Source: Gautieria morchelliformis
Taxonomy: Eukaryota > Basidiomycota > Agaricomycetes > Gomphales > Gomphaceae
Direction of reading: 5' to 3'
Assembly: GCA_015179125.1 (NCBI GenBank)
Contig: WHVA01000407.1
Span: 1-64,000 of the forward strand
DNA length: 64,000 nt
Part shown: positions 1 through 9,012 of the stretch, piece by piece
How positions within the stretch are numbered: position 1 is the stretch's first letter
Layout: each line of letters starts with the position of its first letter
Made by a program: the position numbers and the translations under genes
Notes under the pieces: generated by a model
What the model was told of the DNA's origin: nothing
Database searches by the model: none
The model's input: only the letters and a program-made list of their open reading frames with translations

Positions 1-213
1 CGCTATTCCCCCCCACGCTCCTACGCAGCCGTGTACGACGATTTCGGCTTGCTGGGGCCGACGACGATCCTCGCGCACGGGTGCCATTTATCTGACACAG
101 AACTCGTGCTGGTCAAGAAGGCGGGCGCGGGGATCAGCCATTGTCCGACAAGCAACTTCAACCTACGCTCTGGCGTCGCAAGAGTGGGGGAGTGGATCGA
201 CGAGGGCGTCAAG
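1..213 (+). CDS. Guanine deaminase, internal fragment at left window edge
   Basis: The open frame from base 1 reads like the middle of a guanine deaminase (amidohydrolase family, guanine to xanthine, purine salvage in the cytosol). It contains an ILAHG segment with a likely metal-binding His, then LSDTEL, then the family signature GAGISHCPTSNFNLRSG, and ends in DEGVK. The gene starts left of the window. After GVK there is a possible splice donor (AAG|GTAGCA at 211-218), but I find no following exon with the expected GTD-type motif in the next kilobase. An alpha-amylase pseudogene on the opposite strand follows instead, so the gene looks truncated here. Family assignment is fairly safe; the truncation is inferred from absence. 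Confidence 0.75.
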
Positions 214-269
214 GTAGCAGCATCGTTCCCTTCATCATCAGACACCAAAAGTCCTTCCAACCTATCATA

Positions 270-760
270 CTTAATAAGATGAAGAATAATTAAGAAGGCT
301 CAGATTCTCACTGTGCTTCACTGTGTCGAACCTGACCACATCTACACTATATTTTTGCATGGTTTGATTGATCATGGAGTACATCCCAGTAATCACATCT
401 TCATTTTGGTGTTGAGGTCCACAAGGGCCATGTTGGCGTTGCCGGAGGGAGCACTGCTCAACATCTGTTTGTGATTTCGTCAATTAGAGCCATATGGCCA
501 AGAGAAATACATGGATATAAAACGCACCTGGTTGTTAAAGTCCGTTCGGCCATGTGGTTGATGACGACGTGCAGGAGATACATCCCTCTGTCATGCAGAG
601 CCTTTGAGAGAGCATTGAGCTGTCATTAACGTCGTGAGCTGACACTATACGCAGGGGCCAAGCAGGAACTGCGTACACTAGTCTCGTCGCCTTAGTGGGT
701 ATTGAGTGCCATGATATCCTGGCTCCAATACCTTCGGCAGTAGTTAGCTAGGCTGAGAGC
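270..760 (-). pseudogene. Alpha-amylase (GH13) pseudogene fragment
   Basis: Read on the minus strand, three successive pieces match the catalytic barrel of fungal alpha-amylases. The first is YWSQDIMALNTH followed by a stop (about 750-690). The second is ALSKALHDRGMYLLHVVINHM (about 640-545). The third is VALVDLNT-like then NEDVITGM and YSVDVVRFDTVKH (about 470-300), the last corresponding to the segment that carries the catalytic nucleophile. An AG|GTGCGT donor near 528 and an AAACAG acceptor near 465 suggest one retained intron. At least one in-frame stop and two frameshifts in the DLNT region break the frame. No signal peptide, start or C-terminal domain is visible, so this is an internal relic. 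Confidence 0.6.
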
Positions 761-1154
761 AGTAATGGCAGCTGAAGCTGCGCACCCGTGATACTTGATT
801 TCGATTTATCCTCCCGTAAAACATTTCCCCTTACATGTCTTGCGACCAAGGTTAGTGAGATTTTGCGTTGTTCACTGCAAGGGTGAGATACTCAATGTGT
901 TTGTCCAGCAAGAGGTCGAACCTGCCCTAAATCTGAAGTGCTGAAACCAAGGAAAGGGGTTTGAGACTGACTCTGTAGACTCCGCGATCCCTGCAAGGAC
1001 CTTCGCAGCACGAGGGACCAGTCTGTGTTGATGTAGTATTGCCACAATAAGTTAGGCATATAATTCCAAGAAAAGCCGTTCTGTTATTTGGTAGCTACTC
1101 GATATACATCAATAAAGTTGAGAAATAGCTACGGGGAGAGTCTATGGCACACAA

Positions 1155-2901
1155 TCATGAACGCATGTCAGGATATGCCCACATTGGGCATTTCAGCCCA
1201 TGTACATAGTGCAGGGCTTCCTTAGTAAAGAATTGATAACAGTTACACATGTCAAACGCTCTCCAAAACGTTTCTGAACTGATACCTTTGTTAGAGCGAA
1301 GGTTTTGAAACGCCTCCTCCAACTGAGAGCCCCGCAGTGGCGGCACATGTTGATTGTACGTGAACGCTGTATGTGAATCAGGCAGCTCCCAGAGGCATGC
1401 TGTGTCACCGTGCCTTCGGTCTCCTTGGACAAATGTAGATAAGTGTCAGTTGAAGAAAGCTTAATTGAAAATATACATACCTGGCATTATAGTCACACTG
1501 TCAGTTAGATAACTTAGGTTTCTTTTGGAACGTGGGGTAGTCTCTATAGCTCCTGTATCACCGTTGTACATGGGTGGCGACTGGTAGCCAGAATCCGAGT
1601 TAGTCGTAGTGTGAAATGCTGCAAGCTGGTTCGACGGCGGCATATCCAACAACGATGCTGGAACTGTAGGTCCTTTTGAGGCTGGATATTGGCTGGAGTG
1701 TGACGGGAGTGGAAGATCTGGGATAGTAAACATTGAGGGTGAAGGGGTCGTGGAGTGCGATGGTAAGGACCAGGGCGATGGTAAGGGAAGGTCTGGAATG
1801 GAGAGCGCTGAGCTAGCCGTGGATGGAGTTCCCAAATGTGGACTGACAACAAACGGGTCGTCAGCACTCGCAGTGGGAATTTGGGCCTTCATTTTTATCC
1901 CCGAGTCCCTCTTGCTTTGTTTGACAACTATAAACCACCGCACTGAGTAGCATAGAAACATGATACAATGATGTAATTACTTACCCCCACTGAAGCCTCC
2001 TCGTCTTTACCAGTGATATTGATGATATGGAGGTGGTGGTTTTATCGGTGAGGGCGAGCTAGTACAAGATGCTACGAGACATGAGAACCAACAAAGGGAG
2101 ACAAGAAGAATGCTTACTGCTCGGGATTTGGGAGGAACAGAGGAGGCCATATCTATCGAAGTCCAGGAGACATAGCATGACTGTTAAGTATCACCTGTCG
2201 TATTAAGCTAAAATAATCAAGAGAATACCTGGACCGGTCTCGGTGTCTGGTCTTGCAGCGTACACTTCCACTGGTAAACCAGGGTTATCGCTAATTAAAT
2301 CTGTCAGGCAGACTGACAAAAGTTAGTGTAGAAAAAAGATGTAGATTGAATGACTCACACCATGTACCGCATGCGGCCTTGCCACTTCTGTGCACAGGCG
2401 GCAGCAACCTTACCGCGATATTGGCCAGTTTGGACCACCCAGATGTGGTAGTAATGGTGGGTATCTGGGTCTGTCTCCTGTGTGGCGCATGGGCACTCCG
2501 GCAGTTTGAGACAAAGCGTTTCGAAGGCCTGTGGCAATTCGTAAGGGGTGTATATCTGATTATCAGCATGGCAAGGCCTGTAGCCATACCCTTATTAATC
2601 GTAGTTAAAATTCAACCTGGTGGGCAACGTACCAATTATAAACCTTTTCGCCATTTCGCGTCCATGTTAGCATCATCTTGGCCATGCGTATACGTTTGCG
2701 ATAAGGTCCAAAGGTCTCTAACCGAAGGGTGGTGACCTCATCCAGGTCAGGAAGAGAGGGTGTAGAGGAGTGTGACGAGCGAGGGGAGAATGAACCGGGC
2801 GACGGGTCCAAGACATTGAGCGAAGCACGAGCACCAGCAGCAGCAGCAGTAGCATATTTGGGTGTACCAGGATACATGGGGAATGAGCTAGCTGTACCCA
2901 C
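1155..2901 (-). CDS. Hypothetical multi-exon gene
   Basis: I do not recognise this protein. A plausible gene begins at 2901 with MGTASSFPMYPGTP and a Ser/Pro/Ala-rich N-terminus, then a basic segment (GPYRKRIRMAKMML) ending at a CACCAG|GTTGAA donor. A second exon (about 2557-2360) contains a Cys-containing stretch (CLKLPECPC) and HYYHIWVVQTG and ends at ATG|GTGTGAGT. Smaller exons follow near 2280-2230, 2160-2115 and 2065-1992, a Pro/Ser-rich exon 1900-1490, and a last exon (about 1437-1155) that reads VPPLRGSQLEEAFQNL, then ETFWRAFDMCNCYQFF, ending at TGA. Consistent donor and acceptor sites support a real gene. Exon borders are by eye and function is unknown. Confidence 0.45.
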
Positions 2902-3034
2902 TCGTCCCAGGTGTGCTCTATTTATCTTTGTGAGCCCTCCGAAATAAGAAAAAATATATTGTTTGATACTTACTTCAACCCATCATCGGAGAACACTAGA
3001 TGTATGTGAGCAAGATTTAGAATAAGAGTATTGA

Positions 3035-3063
3035 GCTCGACTCTACGGGCCATAGAGTCGAGC
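3035..3063. repeat. Perfect 11-bp inverted repeat (hairpin)
   Basis: GCTCGACTCTA at 3035-3045 is the exact reverse complement of TAGAGTCGAGC at 3053-3063, with a 7-nt loop. It lies between the hypothetical gene and the Copia relic. It could be a small TIR remnant or a cruciform site; nothing else identifies it. Confidence 0.6.
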
Positions 3064-3332
3064 CTGCTAAATAGTTAACACAAACGGGACACGCAAGCGG
3101 CTGTGGGACGAGATGGGGTTGGGCTTTATCTTACTGGGGAAGCCGATGGTCTGGCCTGGTCAGCTGCTGCATCAGCTGGGTGTTCGGGCTTCAAAATCGT
3201 AAAAAGTCCATCAGATTACATAATTATGTCTCCGTGCCTTGGAGGATATTTGCCCATCCCAACAGGGAGGGGGGTTGGTGTTGCGGTAATGCCAATGACG
3301 CAGTCGGTCGCGTGACATCCCTAATCTAGTGT

Positions 3333-3378
3333 CTGAGTTCGAAGAGAGAACTACACAGTTCTTCCTCTTCGAACTCAG
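3333..3378. repeat. Inverted repeat just upstream of Copia gag
   Basis: CTGAGTTCGAAGAGAGAACT (3333-3352) pairs with AGTTCTTCCTCTTCGAACTCAG (3357-3378) apart from a two-base offset, around a short loop. It ends about 58 bases before the Copia gag start codon, so it may belong to the leader of that element. No LTR was recognised here. Confidence 0.55.
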
Positions 3379-3435
3379 TCCTGCGCGCAACAGGTTATGG
3401 GCCCCGCGCTCTGAACGAAGAAAAGAATTATTGTC

Positions 3436-4627
3436 ATGTCAGAGTCAGAGACCGAAAAGCACGCAAGAAGCATTAAGCTTACCAGCTCGAACTATAATGT
3501 TTGGGCAGTGGCTCTGCAAGGGAAACTCATGACTGTAAATGCATGGCGGATAATTACAGAAGACCTCAAAAGGCCAGTGGATACCGTACAAGCAGAAAAA
3601 TGGCTACTAAAGCGAGAGGAAGCCGCCGGTATCATCTTGAAGTCCTTAACTCCAATGCAGTATGTCCATATCGAGGGGATCATGGATGATCCCATCGAGA
3701 TGTGGAATAGGTTGAGAGCCGCACACCGATTGCAGGTAGCAAACAGCCGTTTCCACGCTATGCAGAACCTGCTAAGCATATGAAAAGATGATGGGGAATC
3801 GCTCACAGACTACATTACCCAAATAAATATGGCTACCAACTATCTCATTTCACTCATACCAAGCACACTTACCATCCAGAACGTCATCGATGAGGTTGGC
3901 ATACATGCTGCAATCGCCGGGCTTGACCACGTTGAATACGGCGCCTTCACATTGTCCATCCTCTTACTCAGTACCCTTGACCATGCGGCCATCGCCACAG
4001 CCTTCCGGAATGAGGACTTGAAGTGCCAGGCCTCCTCAGCATCATCAGCAGTGGCGCTGTCGACAACCTCCAAAAAGAGGGGCAACATCGCAACTTGCGC
4101 TGTCTGCAAGAAACGAGGTCACACAGCGGACCGGTGCTGGATAGCACATCTGGAACTCAAACCATGCCGGGGTGAGGAGTTTGAAAAAAGTAACGGTGCA
4201 AATCAAGCGAAGGAGCGAACCCAGAGCGAAGTCACACAGGAATTCACAGGAAACGCAAGTCTACGGACTCTGTCCCCTTCCTCCACCAGCACTGATGCTG
4301 ACCTGCATTGGAACACAGATACAGGGGCCACCAGTCATATGATGCCCCACCGTCATTGGCTACAAGATTACGAAGCTTACCGCGTACCCATTCGACTGGC
4401 CACCAATGAGATCGTATATTCGGCGGGAAGAGGGAAAGTCTTATTTATCCCTGAGATCGATGGAAAATTAGCACAGAATGTTATTTTCTCGAAGTCTTAC
4501 ACGTACCTGCACTGCAAAATAATCTGCTCGCAGTCCTCCATTTAACTACCCAACATGTATTCACAGTTAACATCGTGAAGGATTGCATCTCATTCTCCCA
4601 AAATGGACAACTACGCTTCTGTGCTAC
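3436..4627 (+). pseudogene. Copia gag-protease relic (element 1)
   Basis: The frame begins MSESETEKHARS and carries a Copia-type gag (LTSSNYNVWAVALQGKL), a CCHC zinc knuckle CAVCKKRGHTADRC near 4096-4137, and an aspartic protease site DTDTGATSH near 4315-4340. The polyprotein would package RNA and mature the particle. A TGA at 3781-3783 interrupts gag and the same frame continues after it, which suggests a CGA-to-TGA change. The frame fades at CATVNGK (about 4630), just where a Copia pre-integrase domain should begin. That next domain is present but inverted downstream. The element is dead. Confidence 0.85.
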
Positions 4628-4654
4628 CGTAAATGGAAAACAGGGTGTCCCCTG
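4628..4654 (-). repeat. 27-bp stub of a Gypsy F-type LTR terminus
   Basis: On the minus strand, bases 4654 to 4628 read TGTCAGGGGACACCCTG followed by TTTTCCATTT. This is identical to the first 27 bases of the 3' LTR that starts at 36468. The match stops abruptly on both sides. It sits exactly at the join between the direct and inverted parts of the Copia relic, so it probably marks a recombination or deletion junction. Confidence 0.7.
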
Positions 4655-5010
4655 ACAATAGGCGTCAAATGCTTTGTCCTTCGTTCTAAGGAGGTAGGCA
4701 CATCTGTACCTTGTGCAGTCATCCGTGAAGGTGATCCAGTATCAGTACCCAGATGGTGTGTGGGCAGGGAGGGGACCATGCATGTCGGAGACAATCAGAT
4801 CAAGTGGCCTGGGTGCGTGGTTGGCACTCCTTTTTGGAAAGGGATGATGATGTTGTTTTGCAGCAATGCAGGGTTCACAGATCTGGGGAATTTCTGCACT
4901 GTCACTTACGTGTATTCCGTTTGCCATATCCTCTGTCAAGAGTCTCTCCAGGCGTGCTCAACCAATATGGGCAAGTCACTTGTGTAGTAGTGGGCAATCT
5001 ATGGTGGGCG
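4655..5010 (-). pseudogene. Copia pre-integrase/integrase fragment, inverted relative to element 1
   Basis: Read on the minus strand this piece gives LLHK*LAHIG*ARLERLL, then NGIHVSDSAEIPQICEPC, HHHPFPKRS, DLIVSDMHGPLP, a stop after PSGY, then WITFTDDCTR and AFDAY. That is the Copia zinc-binding pre-integrase region (H...H...CEPC) followed by the start of the integrase core with its first catalytic Asp. It is the segment that should follow the protease of the plus-strand relic, but it runs the other way. Several stops are present. The right border near 5010 is approximate. Confidence 0.75.
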
Positions 5011-5165
5011 GTGAAGTGGCGAGTGCGCATACTGAGTTTAACATCGTATTCCCAGCTAAGAAGCCTATCCCGTTTTATGGACAGGATGTTCGGTGGCGGC
5101 ATTCGTCACTGCTCGTGCACCTTGCACTGTCCCTCAGCGGCACTCTCGCGCCCACTGTCTGTCGC

Positions 5166-6007
5166 TCAGGGTGACTTTCGGTGGCGGCAGCACTCGTTCA
5201 TGTCCTCAAGGGCTTGCAGTGTTGCCCTTACACTGGCAATCTCTGTATTGCTCTGGCGCACGTCCGTGCGGGACTCAGTCAGCAACGCTCGCAGACCTGC
5301 GAGTGATTTTGCTAGTCTGCGTGCCATAATGACTATGCTAGCAATCCCATCTGCCATGTTCTCCAGCTCGCGGCCTATCTGCTCATTCCTTGCATCGGCG
5401 TGGCTGATGCATTGGGTTGCTTGGTGCAGCTGGTTGTTCAGCTGCACTGTTACCATTGTTTCATCAATGTTGTTTGTCCTTGAGCTCTCTCAGCTTGAGC
5501 TTGAGTATTCTGAGTCCTGACTGTTGTCAGGTGCTCATTGTTTTTGATGTTGTTTCTTTGGAGGAACAACAGTTATCCAATCTTTCAGCCGGGGGGCTGT
5601 GTCGTGGCTCTTTGCCTGTCGCAACGTCTGGTCCGATCTGAGCCTTTGTCATTGCTGACAGGCGATTTGGCTCGACCCTTGCCCTTGTCATGAGGCGGGG
5701 GTAAGCGGGATGGGGATCGTGACTTGTCCCCATCCTGTTCTTCCACTTCATCCACGCTCGGAGACATGTGGTCGATAGTGTCTGCATACTCTGGTGCTAG
5801 GACAGGTGCAGCAAGGTCTATGACTTCACTGTCTTCTACTTCCTTGGGCCCTGAGCCCAAGGTAGCATCAGCTGTGGTGTCACTAGGCTGTGCCAGGGTT
5901 TTGTTGTGCGAACTGCTTGATCGCATCGTTCGACTGAGTGGGTACATCGCAGGCGCACAGTCGAGTGTAGTATGCTGTACTACGTTCATTTTCTGACGAT
6001 TTTCCAA
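5166..6007 (-). CDS. Hypothetical charged, coiled-coil protein
   Basis: Two adjoining minus-strand open stretches look like exons of one gene. The upstream one (6007-5585) starts MENRQKMNVVQHTT and becomes acidic, then basic and Ser/Pro-rich (HDKGKGRAKSP). The downstream one (5456-5166) starts MVTVQLNNQLHQATQ and is rich in Ala, Leu, Arg and Glu with heptad-like spacing, typical of a coiled coil. I do not recognise a family. A retroelement gag N-terminus or a small host gene is possible. The exon link between 5585 and 5456 is not resolved. Confidence 0.35.
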
Positions 6008-7616
6008 TCATCAGCACAGCGATCTTGTCTAAGATGCTGCAGGAACCACTCTTCAACTGTTTGCTGGGAAATCAGTTGTTGGAAGTTCAAAAAAGTGTAA
6101 GAGATGTGGCTTAGTACTTGTGTTATCACAAGGCAGTGTCAAGATTGGTTTTTAGGCGTTAATATCATGTATTAGTGAACACAGCAAATGCCCAAATAGC
6201 TTGTGTGAAGAAGTGTGCTGTTCGGCAAATAAGATGAACCAATAAATGTTCAAAAGGTAAGAGGGCTGCCCAAATGGAGCTCACCCTATCTACAGTCGTA
6301 GCAAAGTAGCCCGTGACACTTGACGGTGTAACATGCAAGGTATCATGGAAAGGTTGTTTAAACAGCAACAATCCTCTCGCTGGCGAAGGCGCTCCTTCAG
6401 AGCCCTTCGCCAACAGCGCTGATAATAGTACGAAGGCTAAGGTAGTGAAGGTGAAGTATGAAAACTCACCAGTGGTGCTTAAGTCCTCCTCTGGTCGAAG
6501 CTAGGAATCTATAGAAGAGGGCTCAAGATGATGGTCACAGTGAGGTCAAGTTTTGCACAAGATAGATGTATGATAATTGAACTGCAGAATGTACATGCGA
6601 ATGTAAACTACTTATACTGAATGCTCATATGATATCAGCGAATAGGAAAGAGGCCGTCATAAGTCAGGGTTGGATAGGGGTGTGCAGTCAGGATACAAAT
6701 AAGTGAAACACATATACAAAGTGCGAATGTGAAATGATGGGGAGGAAAGAGGACTAAGGTACCTATGTACGAAAACATGCCTTGAGACCTGCATACATGT
6801 TACCCTGCACAGACTCTTGGTCTGCTGGGTTGATCCTACACGATCTATGGGTAAGACATCCCGTGAATGCATTCCGGCCATAGGAACACCCAAAGGGGGT
6901 TGAGTCGAGAAGATGATGGGACCGGTGATGAACCATCAAACCAGGTAAAGGATGTCGATTGTGTTTGATGGCATGCCTACTAGGGAAAATGGAGTTACTG
7001 GATACAAGAAATAAACGAGTCATGACAGGCAGTAGAACTCAACCAATCTGTGGTGATTCTAATATGAGGTAGTGACAGTTACAAGTAAGGTTAAGCTGGG
7101 GAATCCCAGAGGATTCCCACGCAAGAAATGTACAGTGGGTCTGCGAGGACCCACTGGTGCTATGTAAGCTACCAGGTATTATGTATTGCCTCGCAGTAAT
7201 ACAGGTAAATATATGTATTTACAGTTGGATGTTATGGGAATTCATCAGTTGACCGTGCTCGGATCATTGTCAAATGGGGTAGACCATACCATTTCCATAT
7301 GGTCAGTTTGTCCACTTCGGTGGGTGAGAACATCATCTGATGTTATGTACTTGTCTTGACACTTCATCTACATCAGGAAAAGTGGTTGGGGGAATAAACC
7401 CATACATAGCCAGCTATCAAAATATATACCATTTATATCATTCTACAAGTATATATACAGTATATATTGCCACAGCACAGTATATACTGTATATAGAGAC
7501 TTTGAGCTCTGCTCAAATTCGCTTACCCTTTGCCCTCTACTTTCACCACCTTTGTCTGCTCATTCTTCTACCACACTCCTTTTCTCTTTTAATCCTCCAT
7601 CTTAATCATTTCACCT
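6008..7616. other. Intergenic, no gene seen
   Basis: AT-rich sequence with only short open frames and no domain or motif I can support. It contains the AT palindrome at 7452-7495 and ends at a short possible gene. Confidence 0.5.
7452..7495. repeat. AT-rich perfect inverted repeat
   Basis: TATATACAGTATATA (7452-7466) and TATATACTGTATATA (7481-7495) are exact reverse complements separated by 14 bases. A cruciform or a TATA-rich promoter element is possible. Confidence 0.6.
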
Positions 7617-7933
7617 ATGGCTGTAATGCAGCTTTTGTCTAGCAGTTCAAACACACAGAATTTATCTGGTAGATCATCACAGGTCTCAGCAGTGCCAGGC
7701 CATGGGCATTGTGGGTGTGGAAGAGGGATCCCCCAGGCAAGTCAACATATTATTTTTATACACTTACGCCATTTATTGATCTTATTTTTAGCTGCAGTCC
7801 CCTCTTAACCAGCAAACACCAAGCAATTACCCCTCCACAGTTCCTAATGGTGCACTTGACTTTGTCAAAAATGGGTGCAGCTGGTGCAGTGCACATGTGT
7901 GAAAGATTGGCCTCTGAATCATCCCTTCTGTGA
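7617..7933 (+). CDS. Short hypothetical gene cut by an LTR
   Basis: A possible first exon starts ATG at 7617 (MAVMQLLSSSSNTQN) and runs to a CGRGIPQ segment. A second exon from about 7792 reads through PLNQQTPSNYPS and CSWCSAHV. Its stop codon falls inside the first bases of the LTR at 7929, so if this is a gene its end has been replaced by the insertion. The splice sites are weak and the frame is not continuous. Low support; it may be a random open frame. Confidence 0.2.
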
Positions 7934-8298
7934 GGGCAACACTAATGACGAAGCCATAACCTAAAGATACTCAAGGAGATAATGGCTGATGCAAGGACAA
8001 TAACCAACTGTGTAGTGGGTATCCTCAGAGATCAAGCTGAGAAAACACCACCACACTGGCTACAGTCTTATAGCACTGGCAAGGCTTATATAATAGGGGA
8101 GATGGAAACTTGTAGAAGGTTGTGGAAACTCATGGAAGATGATAGAGACTTGTAGAAGGCTACAGAAGGTGATGGAAACTGACGGAAGGTGACAGAAACT
8201 GACGGAAGGTTACGGAAACTGACGGAAGGTGATGGAAACTGACGGAAGGTGATGGAAGGAAACAGAAACTTGTGGAAGGAAACACGTGAACCCTGACA
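7929..8298 (-). repeat. 3' LTR of Gypsy A
   Basis: On the minus strand it starts TGTCAGGG at 8298, next to the polypurine tract, and I place its end at CCCTCACA (7929). The termini form an imperfect inverted repeat with TG...CA ends. A TATTATATAA stretch near 8096-8086 could be the promoter. The start is well supported; the end is inferred from the terminal repeat because no second LTR is present. Confidence 0.6.
8101..8285. repeat. Minisatellite inside the Gypsy A LTR
   Basis: Repeats of roughly 20 bp built on GGAAACTGACGGAAGGTGAT, with variants carrying TTGTAGAAGG or GACAGAAACT. About eight imperfect units occupy the U3-like part of the LTR. Confidence 0.75.
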
Positions 8299-8309
8299 TC
8301 ACCCCCCTC

Positions 8310-8906
8310 TCAATGCTTGTCGTCCCGACAAGCACAGCTGCCACCTAGCCCCCAACATCCACCGAGACATTGTTTCCAAGTATGCCACAGGCAGGACCAC
8401 CATCTCTCCTGGCCCTTCCCCTCCTGGTAGCGCAGGTCAATGATGAGCTCAGGGGGATTGGGGTCCATGGGCAAGTGCGGCCCTCGGAACCTTGCTCGAC
8501 GTAGTCGCTCTCCTCCCATGTTACGGAAACGCCGCCCCACCCAGCCTTCGAAAGTGTAGGGGGTTCCACAAGGGGGGGTTCCATCGTTGAGGAAGACAGG
8601 GTCACCGACATAGTACGTGTTCTCTCGTCTGTGTCAGGGTCTGGGGAATGCGAGTGCAGGGCGAGTGGGTGCCTGACTCTAAGCTGGTGTGAGGTCCTCA
8701 GAGCTGACGGACCACTTTGAAGACCATGCGGCGTCGAGATCACGGCAGTCAAGCATCCTTTGTAACTTGGCTTCACTGGCTGCTCTGGATGACGAGAAGC
8801 CGGAGAAGTGCAGGAGGGTGGGATCGACAGGTGACATGTTTGGCAGGTCAGAGAGGTTTTGGGTGAAGCTGGGGAGGGCAACAAGCTCAATGGCGGGTGA
8901 GGACAT
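8310..8906 (-). pseudogene. Extra reading frame between chromodomain and 3' LTR of Gypsy A
   Basis: Downstream of the pol stop, a separate minus-strand frame starts at 8906 with MSSPAIELVALPSF and continues in the same frame, past two stops (after DLTPA and after AFPRP), through YYVGDPVFLNDGTPP, GWVGRRFRNMGGERL and WWSCLWHTWKQC to a stop at 8310, only about a dozen bases from the polypurine tract. Most of the frame is open, which suggests a once-coding third ORF in the position of an env or accessory gene. I do not recognise the family. The related element F has nothing in this place. A perfect 9-bp hairpin (8314-8334) overlaps its last codons. Confidence 0.45.
8314..8334. repeat. Perfect hairpin next to the polypurine tract
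   Basis: TGCTTGTCG (8314-8322) and CGACAAGCA (8326-8334) are exact complements around a 3-nt loop, immediately internal to the polypurine tract of Gypsy A. Confidence 0.6.
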
Positions 8907-9012
8907 GGTCGATGGATGTGGTGGGGTCGATGCAGTGGAAGTGAGCGGTCACAGGTGGAGAGGGGATATATAGCTTATCGGAATGAATTGGTTAGGCAGA
9001 GGCTGATATCAC

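Noticed and set aside
4753-5520. 255-codon plus-strand frame
   Set aside because: Overlaps the minus-strand Copia integrase fragment and the minus-strand coiled-coil exon, both with better protein sense.
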